In this document: piece after piece, positions 15,096 through 22,881 of the stretch
Numbering within the stretch: the stretch's first letter is position 1
Layout of the letters: every line of letters starts with the position of its first letter
Source of the DNA: JBGVMW01 sp045125095
GTDB taxonomy: Bacteria > Bacillota > Clostridia > Lachnospirales > Lachnospiraceae
Assembly: GCA_045125095.1 (NCBI GenBank)
Contig: JBGVMW010000330.1
Span: 1 to 25,912 of the forward strand
DNA length: 25,912 bases
Reading direction: 5' to 3'
The notes under the pieces: generated by a model
The model's database searches: none
What the model was told of the DNA's origin: nothing
The model's input: only the letters and a program-made list of their open reading frames with translations
Translations under genes and position numbers: made by a program

Positions 15096-15947
15096 TTATA
15101 CCGAATGAAGCTGAATATTTGAAAAATAATACTTTAAAATTTCTTCATAGTTTTTTCCTTCTCCTGCCATGCGGTTCGCACCGTATTGGCTAAGTCCATA
15201 TCCATGTCCTTCCCCCTTAATAGTAAATACAATCCCCTTCTCTCTTTCTTCTATTGTAAAATTTCCAGAAGTTATATTGCATTGTTTCCGAAATTCCTCC
15301 CCTGTCATTTCACTGTTATTTACAGAAATTTTGTCCACATAACCGGCTTCATCTGCCTCAACTATCCACAAACTTCCTTTTTCAATGTGTGTACCAAGTG
15401 TATTTGTCAATTCTTCATAACTCATTTGCATCGTTTTCAAGTACGCCTTTGATTCGACATCCATTCTGGAAGATACCGCCTGCAGATATCCATACTCCTC
15501 ACCCAGCACAGCCTCACCCGTTCTTGTTGTGCCTGCACTGAGGCGATGATACACCGGCTCTATGTATGCGTCCTGATACGTGGCAGTAACACCTTTTATT
15601 TCCTCATAATATAAGGTCAAATCCTGATAGTATTGCAATGCCTGTTCCTGCCCCCAGATATCCCTTGCCTCCTCCATGGAAATATAGTCTTCGTCCTCCA
15701 TGCAGGCAGACAAGGATATCCCCTCTGCTTTCCTTTTATAATAGGAAGTCTGCACCAATACCATCTGGGCTTTCAATGCTTCTTTTTCATATGTGACCGG
15801 CATTTGTCCCATGGTTTTTCCTACTATATATAGTGCTTCCATATTCACTTGTTCTATGGGCGTTACCTGTATGTCTCTGTGAAATAATGTTGTCACGAAA
15901 TAAGGTAGCAGACACAACGCCAATGCAAGTATGATTTTTTTATACAT
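15096..15947 (-). CDS. spoIID: Stage II sporulation protein D (SpoIID)
   Basis: A membrane-anchored lytic transglycosylase of 283 residues that, with SpoIIM and SpoIIP, thins septal peptidoglycan for engulfment. One N-terminal membrane helix (about 5-22) is followed by the SpoIID domain, with EKEALKAQMVLVQTSYYKRK (a catalytic-type Glu near residue 54-56) and the C-terminal signature GEGHGYGLSQYGANRMA. spoIIP and spoIIM are not in the window. spoIIQ follows in the same direction, and the two are probably co-transcribed. Confidence 0.93.
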   Translation of the reverse strand: MYKKIILALALCLLPYFVTTLFHRDIQVTPIEQVNMEALYIVGKTMGQMPVTYEKEALKAQMVLVQTSYYKRKAEGISLSACMEDEDYISMEEARDIWGQEQALQYYQDLTLYYEEIKGVTATYQDAYIEPVYHRLSAGTTRTGEAVLGEEYGYLQAVSSRMDVESKAYLKTMQMSYEELTNTLGTHIEKGSLWIVEADEAGYVDKISVNNSEMTGEEFRKQCNITSGNFTIEEREKGIVFTIKGEGHGYGLSQYGANRMAGEGKNYEEILKYYFSNIQLHSV

Positions 15948-16016
15948 GGCTTATCCAATTTACACTTCTTTTTTTTACTATATGTGATGGATTTTGATTT
16001 TATGTATGCTTATTTT

Positions 16017-16052
16017 AGCAAGAGGACATTCACAATCGAATGCCCTCTTGCT
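16017..16052. terminator. Hairpin after spoVT
   Basis: AGCAAGAGGACATTC pairs with GAATGCCCTCTTGCT (15 bp, one mismatch) just after the spoVT stop. The better T-tract is on the plus strand, so it is probably a bidirectional terminator. Confidence 0.65.
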
Positions 16053-16065
16053 TTGTTTTTCTTTA

Positions 16066-16611
16066 TTAACTTTCCATCTGTCTTCCCAGAAAACCTGCTG
16101 CTGCCGATGCTAATTTATGCTCCACATCACTCATTTTGGTTCTGGTGTCTTTTGACAACAATATTACACTTCCGATAACGTCTCCTTCGCAAATAATGGG
16201 AATGATGACTTCTCCTGTTATATCCTCTAAATTATCGTCTGTTATTTTAATAAAGGAACGATCCGTTTTTGCTGCGATAATGGCTTCTCTTTCTTGAATG
16301 ACAGTCTCTAACTGTTTGCTGATACTTTTTCCTATCATATTTTTCTTACCGCCGGAAACGGCAATAATCTGGTCTCTGTCTGTTATGCATACCAAATGAC
16401 CGCTTGTCTGTGCTAAGGATTCTGCATACTGCTTTGCAAACTCTCCTAATTCACCGATTGGGGAATATTTTTTTAAAATAATTTCTCCTTCTCTGTCTGT
16501 AAAGATTTCTAATGGATCCCCTTCTCGAATTCGCAATGTTCTTCGGATTTCCTTCGGTACCACTACTCTACCTAAATCGTCTATTCTTCTCACTATTCCT
16601 GTTGCTTTCAT
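16066..16611 (-). CDS. spoVT: Stage V sporulation regulator SpoVT
   Basis: A forespore transcription factor of 181 residues that tunes sigma-G genes. An AbrB-type swapped-hairpin DNA-binding domain is at the N-terminus (MKATGIVRRIDDLGRVVVPK, then EIRRTLRIREGDPLEIF, about 1-50). A GAF-like domain follows (about 55-180, ending KLASAAAGFLGRQME). Length and sequence are typical. GGAGG lies ten bases before the ATG. The promoter, leader and first 12 codons are repeated exactly about 2 kb upstream, on the far side of an AbiE island. Despite that insertion, the gene keeps a full promoter and reading frame. Confidence 0.96.
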   Translation of the reverse strand: MKATGIVRRIDDLGRVVVPKEIRRTLRIREGDPLEIFTDREGEIILKKYSPIGELGEFAKQYAESLAQTSGHLVCITDRDQIIAVSGGKKNMIGKSISKQLETVIQEREAIIAAKTDRSFIKITDDNLEDITGEVIIPIICEGDVIGSVILLSKDTRTKMSDVEHKLASAAAGFLGRQMES

Positions 16612-16688
16612 ATTTCAATTTTCCTCCATAACATCAGTATTGATTATGAAGTTATTATGTGGAAAGTTTGGGGATTTATGCATCTTAA
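16577..16688. repeat. 112-bp direct repeat, left copy (spoVT 5' end)
   Basis: Identical over all 112 bases to 18588-18699, in the same orientation. It covers the first 12 codons of spoVT, its ribosome site and its sigma-G-type promoter. This copy is joined to the intact gene. Confidence 0.97.
16653..16681 (-). promoter_or_regulatory. Sigma-G-type promoter of spoVT
   Basis: On the minus strand GCATA (16677-16681), a 17-base spacer and CATAATA (16653-16659) match the Bacillus sigma-G consensus (GHATR and CATWHTA) at every position. spoVT is a sigma-G gene in Bacillus. The same promoter is duplicated at 18664-18692. Confidence 0.78.
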
Positions 16689-16757
16689 CCTGATATTTAG
16701 TAAAAACCACACAGGATATTTATTTATCTGCAAAGCGATGCGGTAGCAGATAGTCTT

Positions 16758-17690
16758 CTATTCTCCAATCTCCCGCAATCTTGCATCCACCTTACCAAAC
16801 ACTGTTAATGCATCTTCAAAATTCTGCTTTTCGTCTGTGTATAATAGTTCTTTGTGAAGATTCTCATAGATATTTCTAATTTCCGCTGTAAAAAGATTCT
16901 TCCAAATCATAAAATTATAGGATTCCGTCGGATCATATTCTTTACTAATATTGCGTTTTCCTAAATAATAAGAATCTGTACCCTTTGTATCCCTCATTAA
17001 ACTTTTTAGCTCCTCTGTGTCACTTAAAAAAATTTGAATTTCAGGCAATGCATATAATCTGGTCACATCATATATATGTCGCACCTTATTTCCTAAGCTT
17101 CCACATATCGCATGCCTTTTTACAGACATCAGTTTATCTACAAAAGTTCTTTCGATATTTAAAACATTTAGCTCAACACTTTCTAATTCAAATCTTTTTA
17201 TATCATCTTCTCCATTATTCTTTTCTAAAAACTCATGTATATATGTCTTAAATGATTTCTTACTATATGGATCTGGACGAACACTGCTACCAATTTCAAG
17301 CTTCACTTTATTATCTTTATTATCAAACCACACATACATACTTTTGCTACGATTTGAACGCTCATTAACAATTTTTTCTGTATTTGCCGAAACCGTCATA
17401 ATCTCTTCTATTTTCTTTATTGTCTTATCACATACTTTATCACTTAAATCCATCCCCAAAAAGGTCAAATCAATATCTTCTGAAAATCGTTCAATAGAAC
17501 CTGGATAACATTTACTTAATGATGTTCCGCCTTTAAAGACACATTGCTCTGCAAATTCACTGTCCGCCAGATGTTTGAGCAACATAACAATGTAATAATC
17601 TCTCTCAATTGCAGATTCAGGCAAATGCATATATTCTGCAACAAGCGTAATCAACATTCTAAACTCTTCTGGATACTCCTGCAATTTCAT
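16758..17690 (-). CDS. abiEii: AbiEii-type nucleotidyltransferase toxin
   Basis: Toxin of a type IV (AbiE) toxin-antitoxin pair, 310 residues. It has the DNA polymerase beta-like nucleotidyltransferase motifs of this family: FKGGTSLSK (52-60), ERFSEDIDL with the metal-binding D72 and D74, KLEIG (130-134), ERTFVDKL (180-187) and RHIYDVTRL (204-212). Known AbiEii proteins block growth, and related toxins add nucleotides to tRNA, giving abortive infection against phage. GGAGG lies six bases before the ATG. The start overlaps the antitoxin gene by 32 bases, as is common for coupled pairs. Just after the stop, TATCTGC and GCAGATA form a weak hairpin (about 16728-16750). Confidence 0.88.
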   Translation of the reverse strand: MKLQEYPEEFRMLITLVAEYMHLPESAIERDYYIVMLLKHLADSEFAEQCVFKGGTSLSKCYPGSIERFSEDIDLTFLGMDLSDKVCDKTIKKIEEIMTVSANTEKIVNERSNRSKSMYVWFDNKDNKVKLEIGSSVRPDPYSKKSFKTYIHEFLEKNNGEDDIKRFELESVELNVLNIERTFVDKLMSVKRHAICGSLGNKVRHIYDVTRLYALPEIQIFLSDTEELKSLMRDTKGTDSYYLGKRNISKEYDPTESYNFMIWKNLFTAEIRNIYENLHKELLYTDEKQNFEDALTVFGKVDARLREIGE

Positions 17691-18372
17691 ATAATTCCTC
17701 CATTCGTGGATGCTTGTAGGTCGACAACGCTGACAAATGCTTCTCTAAATTGTTTGCGACCTCATAATATCTTAATATTTCCCGCAAAAAAGCTATTGTT
17801 GATTTTTTATATGAAGTTTTTGATATTACTATTTCAAAAACATCATTCTGATAATCAGCGGCAATTTTCTTGGAATAATCTAAAAATGCAACATAATCAA
17901 TATCTTGTATTTCATAAAAATTCTGCAACACCTCTAACCCTTTTATCATGTTCTTTACTTCTTCTGAATAGTCAAGTTGAACCTGCTTAACAGAAACATT
18001 TCTTATAGTTTTTGAAAATCCCTCAAGTGCAGAAGACAAAACATTTACTGTTTTTGAAACCTGTGTAGTCAAATTTAAATTATTATACATAGAATATCCT
18101 ACCACCATACCGGTTTCATTTTTTGTAAACGCCTCTATTATCTGTCTGTCAGATGGAGGAATAATACCATACTTGCTAATGTTAGGTATATAGTAAATAC
18201 CTTTTGCCACTTTTCCAAGTTCTCCGCAGTTACACATTCTTTCCAACATTTTATAATATGCTGCTTCGTTTATATATTCACTCAAATATTCTCTATACAG
18301 TTTACTTGCAAATATCAATTCATTCTCATTATAATGAGCCAATGCATTTCTGATAATCATACTACTTTTCAA
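17659..18372 (-). CDS. abiEi: AbiEi-type antitoxin
   Basis: Antitoxin and likely autorepressor, 237 residues. The N-terminal 70 residues form a winged-helix domain (FASKLYREYLSEYINEAAYY, then KMLERMCNCGELGKVAKGIY), followed by the AbiEi/DUF6088-type body (GIIPPSDRQIIEAFTKNETG, then MVVGYSMYNNLNLTTQVSKT). Family members neutralise AbiEii and bind inverted repeats in their own promoter. The start is TTG at 18372: AAGGAGG lies eight bases before it, while the next ATG, four codons on, is too far from that site. It overlaps the toxin gene. Confidence 0.82.
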   Translation of the reverse strand: MKSSMIIRNALAHYNENELIFASKLYREYLSEYINEAAYYKMLERMCNCGELGKVAKGIYYIPNISKYGIIPPSDRQIIEAFTKNETGMVVGYSMYNNLNLTTQVSKTVNVLSSALEGFSKTIRNVSVKQVQLDYSEEVKNMIKGLEVLQNFYEIQDIDYVAFLDYSKKIAADYQNDVFEIVISKTSYKKSTIAFLREILRYYEVANNLEKHLSALSTYKHPRMEELYEIAGVSRRV

Positions 18373-18410
18373 CTTCTGTACCTCCTTTTCTTTTCAAAAA
18401 TAGATTAGGC

Positions 18411-18532
18411 ATTTGCGAAAGTAAAGACCATCCGCAAATTGTCAGAATTATTTGTGCAAATAGCTACTTACTACATAGTCTATTGATAATATTTAAAAAT
18501 GTCAAGTAAAAAGATTTTTTACTTGACATTTT
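18411..18532 (-). promoter_or_regulatory. abiE promoter and operators
   Basis: On the minus strand TTGACA (18500-18505), 17 bases, then TAGACT (18477-18482) form a plausible promoter. The -35 lies inside a perfect 17-bp inverted repeat with a 3-base loop (18496-18532), followed by TTTTT on the minus strand. That repeat could be an AbiEi operator or a terminator for transcripts arriving from the duplicated spoVT promoter. A second repeat, ATTTGCG/CGCAAAT (18411-18439), lies in the leader. Confidence 0.6.
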
Positions 18533-18556
18533 GTAGATATATATATTGATACATTA

Positions 18557-18622
18557 CTACATTTTTCTTTGCTCTATTGCGACAGTTTCGTCTATTCTTC
18601 TCACTATTCCTGTTGCTTTCAT
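18557..18622 (-). pseudogene. spoVT 5' fragment, 21-codon open frame
   Basis: The right repeat copy restarts spoVT at 18622 (MKATGIVRRIDE). Beyond the repeat the frame runs into island DNA and stops at TAG, giving MKATGIVRRIDETVAIEQRK plus M. It keeps the full promoter and ribosome site, so it may be made in the forespore, but it has only a fragment of the AbrB domain. Confidence 0.7.
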
Positions 18623-18699
18623 ATTTCAATTTTCCTCCATAACATCAGTATTGATTATGAAGTTATTATGTGGAAAGTTTGGGGATTTATGCATCTTAA
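18588..18699. repeat. 112-bp direct repeat, right copy
   Basis: Exact copy of 16577-16688. It includes a second sigma-G-type promoter (CATAATA at 18664-18670, GCATA at 18688-18692) facing the AbiE genes. The ancestral spoVT upstream DNA presumably continues at 18700. Between 18700 and 18888 I see a TTTACA/TGTAAA repeat around AACCAATTGGTT (18721-18746) and a TATAAT (about 18836) for the next gene with a poorly spaced TTGACT. Confidence 0.97.
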
Positions 18700-18888
18700 T
18701 ATGTACGATGTTTTTATTTTTTTACAACCAATTGGTTCAATGTAAAATACTATCATTTCCCCAAACCCCAACTTCTCACAACCAAAAATCCGACATTTTT
18801 TTGCGTATCACTTGACTTTATCAGGGTAGATTGCTAGTATAATGGCGTAACAATTATTTATATATTTCTTATGGAAGGAATTTGTACT

Positions 18889-19695
18889 ATGAAAAAATTA
18901 TTTACGCTTATGATGACACTTCTCATGTCACTGTCCTTAGTTGCATGTGGTAACTCTGCTGCTACTTCAAAGGAAGACACTTCTAGCGAAAGTGATTTGG
19001 CTTATGTGAAAGACAAAGGAACGTTAGTAGTAGGTATCACAGACTTTAAACCGATGGATTATAAAGATGAAAACGGCGATTGGATTGGTTTTGACGCTGA
19101 TATGGCAAGAGCCTTTGCTGAAAGTCTTGGTGTAGAAGTAGAATTCGTTGAAATCGACTGGGACAACAAGATTCTTGAGCTTGATGGAAAAACCATTGAT
19201 TGTGTCTGGAATGGTATGACATTGACAGATGAAGTAAAAAGTGCTATGGAATGCTCCAAAGCATACTGCAACAATGCACAGATTGTAATTGTTCCAAAAG
19301 ACAAAGCAGAGCTATATCAGACAGTAGACAGTCTTTCTGATTTGTCCTTTGCTGTAGAGGCAGGAAGTGCCGGCGAAGAACAAGTATCTGCTCTTGGTCT
19401 TAACTATACTGCTGTGAAAGCACAGGCAGATGCCTTGATGGAAGTTGCTGCCGGAACTTCTGATGCTGCTGTAATTGATTCTCTCATGGCTGCTTCTATG
19501 GTGGGCGATGATACAAGCTATGGGGATTTAACTTATACAGTTGGACTCAACTCCGAGGAATATGGTGTTGGATTCCGTAAAGGTTCTGACCTTGCTGCTG
19601 CGCTGAACGATTTCTTTGCTTCAAGCTATGCAGACGGAAGCATGCAGAAATGCGCAGAAACCTATGGTGTACAGGCTGCACTAATTGAACAGTAA
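18889..19695 (+). CDS. Amino acid ABC transporter substrate-binding lipoprotein
   Basis: Extracytoplasmic receptor of 268 residues for a polar amino acid importer (SBP_bac_3 family). A lipoprotein signal ends in the lipobox LVAC (about 17-20), so the mature protein is tethered by Cys20. The family start pattern DKGTLVVGITDFKPMDYKDE, then WIGFDADMARAFAESLGVEV, is followed by the hinge regions, including YGVGFRKGSDLAAALNDFF. The ligand cannot be fixed; cystine, glutamine or histidine-type amino acids are all possible. The ATG at 18889 follows GGAAGGA at nine bases; an upstream in-frame ATG at 18871 lies before that site. The permease and ATPase genes follow. Confidence 0.93.
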   Translation: MKKLFTLMMTLLMSLSLVACGNSAATSKEDTSSESDLAYVKDKGTLVVGITDFKPMDYKDENGDWIGFDADMARAFAESLGVEVEFVEIDWDNKILELDGKTIDCVWNGMTLTDEVKSAMECSKAYCNNAQIVIVPKDKAELYQTVDSLSDLSFAVEAGSAGEEQVSALGLNYTAVKAQADALMEVAAGTSDAAVIDSLMAASMVGDDTSYGDLTYTVGLNSEEYGVGFRKGSDLAAALNDFFASSYADGSMQKCAETYGVQAALIEQ

Positions 19696-19710
19696 TTTCC
19701 TCGTATATAT

Positions 19711-19746
19711 AAATAGAGAGTGGATCTTTTCCACCCTCTATTTTTT
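19711..19746 (+). terminator. Terminator or attenuator between binding protein and permease
   Basis: TAGAGAGTGGA pairs with TCCACCCTCTA (one mismatch), followed by TTTTTT. It probably lowers permease and ATPase expression relative to the binding protein, which is needed in excess. Confidence 0.8.
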
Positions 19747-19763
19747 AGAGTATCAGAGTAATT

Positions 19764-19795
19764 GTAACTATTCCGTACTTCATAGCTACGAGTCA
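19764..19795. repeat. Partial copy of the repeat seen at 7-140
   Basis: GTAACTATTCCGTACTTCAT and the following bases align with 7-39 with four substitutions and one gap, and keep the GTA-CTAT/ATAG-TAC inverted arms. Only the left end is present. It lies between the terminator and the permease start. Confidence 0.55.
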
Positions 19796-19840
19796 TTAAC
19801 AAACACAAATAACATGAAATAAAGAAAGTAGGAACAACTC

Positions 19841-20527
19841 ATGGAACAATTTCTGGAACAACTTCCCATTGTCATAGAAGCACTAAACAGTGGTTTTTTA
19901 CAGACATTAAAACTTTTCTTTGTAACACTAATCGGCGCATTTCCCCTTGGACTGATTATCGCTTTCGGCTCAATGTCTAAGTTCAAGCCATTAAGTTACT
20001 TTACGAAAATCATTGTCTGGATTGTCAGAGGTACACCTCTTATGATTCAGCTTTTGATTATTTATTATTTTCCTGGTCTGGTGTTACATAACCCTATCTG
20101 GGGCGGCGGTGAAACAGGACGTTTCTTTGCGGCATCCGTGTCCTTTATTTTAAACTATGCTTGTTATTTTTCTGAAATTTACCGTGGTGGAATTCAGGGT
20201 GTACCTGTGGGGCAGGAAGAAGCCGGTCTTGTACTGGGTATGACAAAGCGACATATTTTCTTCAAGGTCACACTGCTTCAGATGATTAAACGCATTGTAC
20301 CTCCAATGTCCAATGAAATTATTACTCTGGTAAAAGATACTTCTCTTGCACGCATCATTGCTTTACAGGAAATTATCTGGGCCGGACAGGCATTTATGAA
20401 AGGATCACAAGGCATTTCCGGTGCCATCTGGCCACTGTTTTTCACAGCTATTTACTATCTTATCTTCAATGGTGTTTTGACAGTCCTGCTTGGACGATTG
20501 GAGAAAAAACTGGATTACTTTAAATAA
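19841..20527 (+). CDS. Amino acid ABC transporter permease
   Basis: Inner-membrane subunit of 228 residues, His/Glu/Gln/Arg/opine type. It has about five hydrophobic helices. VRGTPLMIQLLIIYY near residue 62 and the EAA loop (GQEEAGLVLGMTKRHIFFKV, about 123-142) are the family signatures; the EAA loop docks on the ATPase. ALQEIIWAGQAFM near the end is also typical. With one permease gene, the pore is probably a homodimer. AGGA lies before the ATG, and the ATPase gene begins 16 bases after the stop. Confidence 0.93.
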   Translation: MEQFLEQLPIVIEALNSGFLQTLKLFFVTLIGAFPLGLIIAFGSMSKFKPLSYFTKIIVWIVRGTPLMIQLLIIYYFPGLVLHNPIWGGGETGRFFAASVSFILNYACYFSEIYRGGIQGVPVGQEEAGLVLGMTKRHIFFKVTLLQMIKRIVPPMSNEIITLVKDTSLARIIALQEIIWAGQAFMKGSQGISGAIWPLFFTAIYYLIFNGVLTVLLGRLEKKLDYFK

Positions 20528-20543
20528 AGGAGGAACTGCACTT

Positions 20544-21329
20544 ATGTCAATTTTAGAAGTAGAACATATTCGCAAATCATTTGATGGTACGGAAATATTA
20601 AAGGACATCAGCTTCTCTTTAGAGAAAGGTCAGGTTGTCTCTATCATTGGTTCTTCCGGAAGCGGAAAAACAACGCTTCTTCGGTGCTTGAATTTTTTAG
20701 AGCGTCCTACTGGCGGAATTATTCGTGTAAATGGCGAAACATTATTTGATGCTGATAATCCTGCTACCCAAAAGGAATCTGAAATTCGAAAAAAACGTCT
20801 TCACTTTGGTCTGGTATTTCAGTCCTTTCACTTATTTCCGCAGTATACAGCATTGGAAAATGTTATGTTGGCAAAGCAATTGTTAGCAAAGGAACAACCG
20901 GATTATAAGGCACGAAAAAAAGAGATTAACGCGGAAATTAAGGCTCAGGCAGAAACTCTTTTAAAACAGATGGGACTATCTGAACGTATGACAAACTATC
21001 CACACCAGCTTTCTGGTGGACAGTGCCAGCGTGTGGCGATTGCACGCGCTCTTGCACTCCAGCCGGATATTCTTTGCTTTGATGAACCAACTTCTGCATT
21101 AGATCCGGAACTCACCGGAGAAGTGCTCAAGGTTATGAAGGAACTGGCTGAACAGAATACGACTATGGTTATTGTAACTCACGAAATGGCATTTGCCAGA
21201 GATGTGGCGAACCATGTGATTTTTATGGATGATGGAAGGATTTTGGAACAGGGTAATCCAATTGATGTATTTGAGAACCCGAAGGAGGAGCGTACAAGAC
21301 AGTTCTTGTCCCGATTTACACAGGGGTAG
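20544..21329 (+). CDS. Amino acid ABC transporter ATP-binding protein
   Basis: Cytoplasmic ATPase of 261 residues that powers the importer. Walker A GSSGSGKTT (36-44), a Q-loop (LVFQSFHLFPQYTALENVM), the signature LSGGQCQRVAIARAL, Walker B ILCFDEPTSALD and the switch His (VTHEMAFA) are all present and intact. The order matches GlnQ/HisP-type proteins. The ATG at 20544 follows AAAGGAGGA by nine bases, and the protein starts MSILEVEHIRKSF in family register; an upstream in-frame ATG inside the permease gene is less likely. Confidence 0.95.
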   Translation: MSILEVEHIRKSFDGTEILKDISFSLEKGQVVSIIGSSGSGKTTLLRCLNFLERPTGGIIRVNGETLFDADNPATQKESEIRKKRLHFGLVFQSFHLFPQYTALENVMLAKQLLAKEQPDYKARKKEINAEIKAQAETLLKQMGLSERMTNYPHQLSGGQCQRVAIARALALQPDILCFDEPTSALDPELTGEVLKVMKELAEQNTTMVIVTHEMAFARDVANHVIFMDDGRILEQGNPIDVFENPKEERTRQFLSRFTQG

Positions 21330-21442
21330 GAGCAAGTCAACTTCCGCTGATGCAAATTCGGATTTGTTGGTATGACATATTCCTAAGCAGACAATCACGA
21401 GCCGCTTTTTGTGGTAAAATTCCATACGCAAAATTATAGTAG

Positions 21443-21541
21443 CTTCATTAAGGCAGGCTCCGGGTTGCAGTGAAGATTGGGAAATGGGGCTGTTCGGAGG
21501 AGCCGGACGGGCAACCAACAGCCCCTCTCTCTGCCGGACGG
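21443..21541. other. GC-rich structured intergenic sequence
   Basis: About 100 bases far richer in G+C than the surroundings, with crossed complementary arms: GGCTCC (21456-21461) with GGAGCC (21499-21504), GGTTGC (21463-21468) with GCAACC (21511-21516), GGGGCTGTT (21486-21494) with AACAGCCCC (21517-21525), and CTTCA (21443-21447) with TGAAG (21471-21475). CCGGACGG occurs at 21503 and 21534. It could be a structured RNA or a mobile-element remnant; no known class was recognised. The rest of 21330-21584 has no visible gene. Confidence 0.4.
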
Positions 21542-21584
21542 TTTACTAATACACGTGGTTGATTTTAAAATGCCATTTATTATG

Positions 21585-22751
21585 TTATCTATTCACTACC
21601 ACCCGATTGACTTTCTCAGACATAACAAACAACAGCACAACAAATATCAACAGATAGAATGGATAAATCGCAGCATCTACATGTTCTGCAAGAAATCCAA
21701 ACACCGGTGGCATAAAGGTGCTACCCACATAGGCACTCGCCATCTGTATCCCAATGATTGCATGAGAATTTTCTTTGCCAAAGTTGTTCGGCGTGGAATG
21801 AATGATGCATGGATACACGGGTGCTGCACCAAGACCTGCAATCATAAGTCCGATAAGCGCTATTATCGTTACATTCATAGGAAGCGCAATGAACACTACA
21901 CCCACAAACATAGTTGCTACACCTATTCGTATCATGTTTTTATCCCCAATTTTATCTGCAATAAAGCCACACAAGAAACGTCCAAAAGTGATACCCAGAT
22001 AGAAAAGTGATGCAAAATTGGCCGCCGTCTCACTATTCATGCCACGGTTCTCCACCAGATAGGTACTTATCCAAAGACCAGCCGTTGATTCAAAGGCGCA
22101 ATAGGCAAAAAAGGAAATTAATACAAATACAACACCTTTTATTCGTAAAGCGTCCTTAAGACTTATAGGTGCTTCGTAATCTTCACCCTCCGGTGTAACA
22201 ACCGTTTTCCTTTTCCAAAGTGGTAACGATAAAAATAAAATCACGGTAAGAAAAATCTGTATGATAGACACCATACTGTATCCATTTCTCCAACCATGCC
22301 CTGCACCTATGGCATATCCCATAATATATGGGCTTATGGAAGCGCCCACACCCCAGAAGCAATGAAGCCAGCTCATCTGTCTGGAATTATAGTACAACGC
22401 TACATAGTTATTTAATGCTGCATCTACTGCACCTGCACCCAGACCATAGGGTACGGCAAACAGGCATAACAGAAAGAAAGAATTCGAAATGGAAAATCCA
22501 AACAATGCACTTGCTGTAAGTAAGACGCTAATGGCTGTTACCAATCCTGTACCTAATTTTCTCGTGATTTTGTCTGAAAATAAACTGGAAACAATGGTGC
22601 CAGCAGAAATTATCATAGAAATAATTCCGGCATAGGATATGGGTGCATTCAGTTCCTTATACATTACAGGCCATGCGGAACCTAACAAGGAATCCGGCAG
22701 GCCTAAGCTGATAAATGCAATGTAAATAATTGCTAATAAAAGTGAAACCAT
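21585..22751 (-). CDS. MFS transporter
   Basis: A 12-helix major facilitator permease of 388 residues. It opens LLAIIYIAFISLGLPDSLLG, typical of a clostridial branch near the FucP/YfkF-type sugar permeases. DKITRKLGTG (loop 2-3) and the equivalent FIADKIGDKNMIR in the second half are the MFS loop motifs, and the two six-helix halves are separated by a charged loop (about 190-215, WKRKTVVTPEGEDYE). The substrate is not clear; sugar or drug transport are both possible. AAAGGAG lies nine bases before the ATG. Confidence 0.88.
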   Translation of the reverse strand: MVSLLLAIIYIAFISLGLPDSLLGSAWPVMYKELNAPISYAGIISMIISAGTIVSSLFSDKITRKLGTGLVTAISVLLTASALFGFSISNSFFLLCLFAVPYGLGAGAVDAALNNYVALYYNSRQMSWLHCFWGVGASISPYIMGYAIGAGHGWRNGYSMVSIIQIFLTVILFLSLPLWKRKTVVTPEGEDYEAPISLKDALRIKGVVFVLISFFAYCAFESTAGLWISTYLVENRGMNSETAANFASLFYLGITFGRFLCGFIADKIGDKNMIRIGVATMFVGVVFIALPMNVTIIALIGLMIAGLGAAPVYPCIIHSTPNNFGKENSHAIIGIQMASAYVGSTFMPPVFGFLAEHVDAAIYPFYLLIFVVLLFVMSEKVNRVVVNR

Positions 22752-22806
22752 ATGATGTAACTCCTTTGATTTTTTCGTTTAAGTCACCTAATTATTTTCT
22801 CTTGTC

Positions 22807-22835
22807 ATTATATCAGTATATTTTTAAAAGTAAAG
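22807..22835 (-). promoter_or_regulatory. Probable promoter of the MFS gene
   Basis: On the minus strand a perfect TATAAT (22807-22812) has CTTTAC 17 bases upstream (22830-22835). The -35 is weak. Confidence 0.45.
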
Positions 22836-22881
22836 TACATCATTTGTATAATTATCCACTGCATAAATGCTGTCTTATACA

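Larger units (their letters stand above)
16577..18699. mobile_element. AbiE toxin-antitoxin island inserted at spoVT
   Basis: An insert of 1899 unique bases (16689-18587) between perfect 112-bp direct repeats, containing only the AbiEi/AbiEii pair and its control region. One repeat unit plus the insert is 2011 bp, the size expected for an excised circle. There is no integrase inside. The repeat lets spoVT keep its start and promoter, which is typical of elements that integrate into a gene end and rebuild it. Insertion by recombination with DNA from another strain is an alternative. Confidence 0.8.

Noticed and set aside
16577..18699. Simple tandem duplication of spoVT
   Set aside because: Only the 5' 112 bases are repeated, and the DNA between the copies is unrelated toxin-antitoxin sequence.
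21443..21541. Group II intron domain V or cobalamin riboswitch
   Set aside because: GAGCCGGACGG looks like part of a domain V, but the required second strand and bulge are missing, and no B12 box was found.
21477..22010. Plus-strand open frame overlapping the MFS gene
   Set aside because: It is His/Tyr/Lys-rich without domain features and lies antisense to a clear 12-helix permease.
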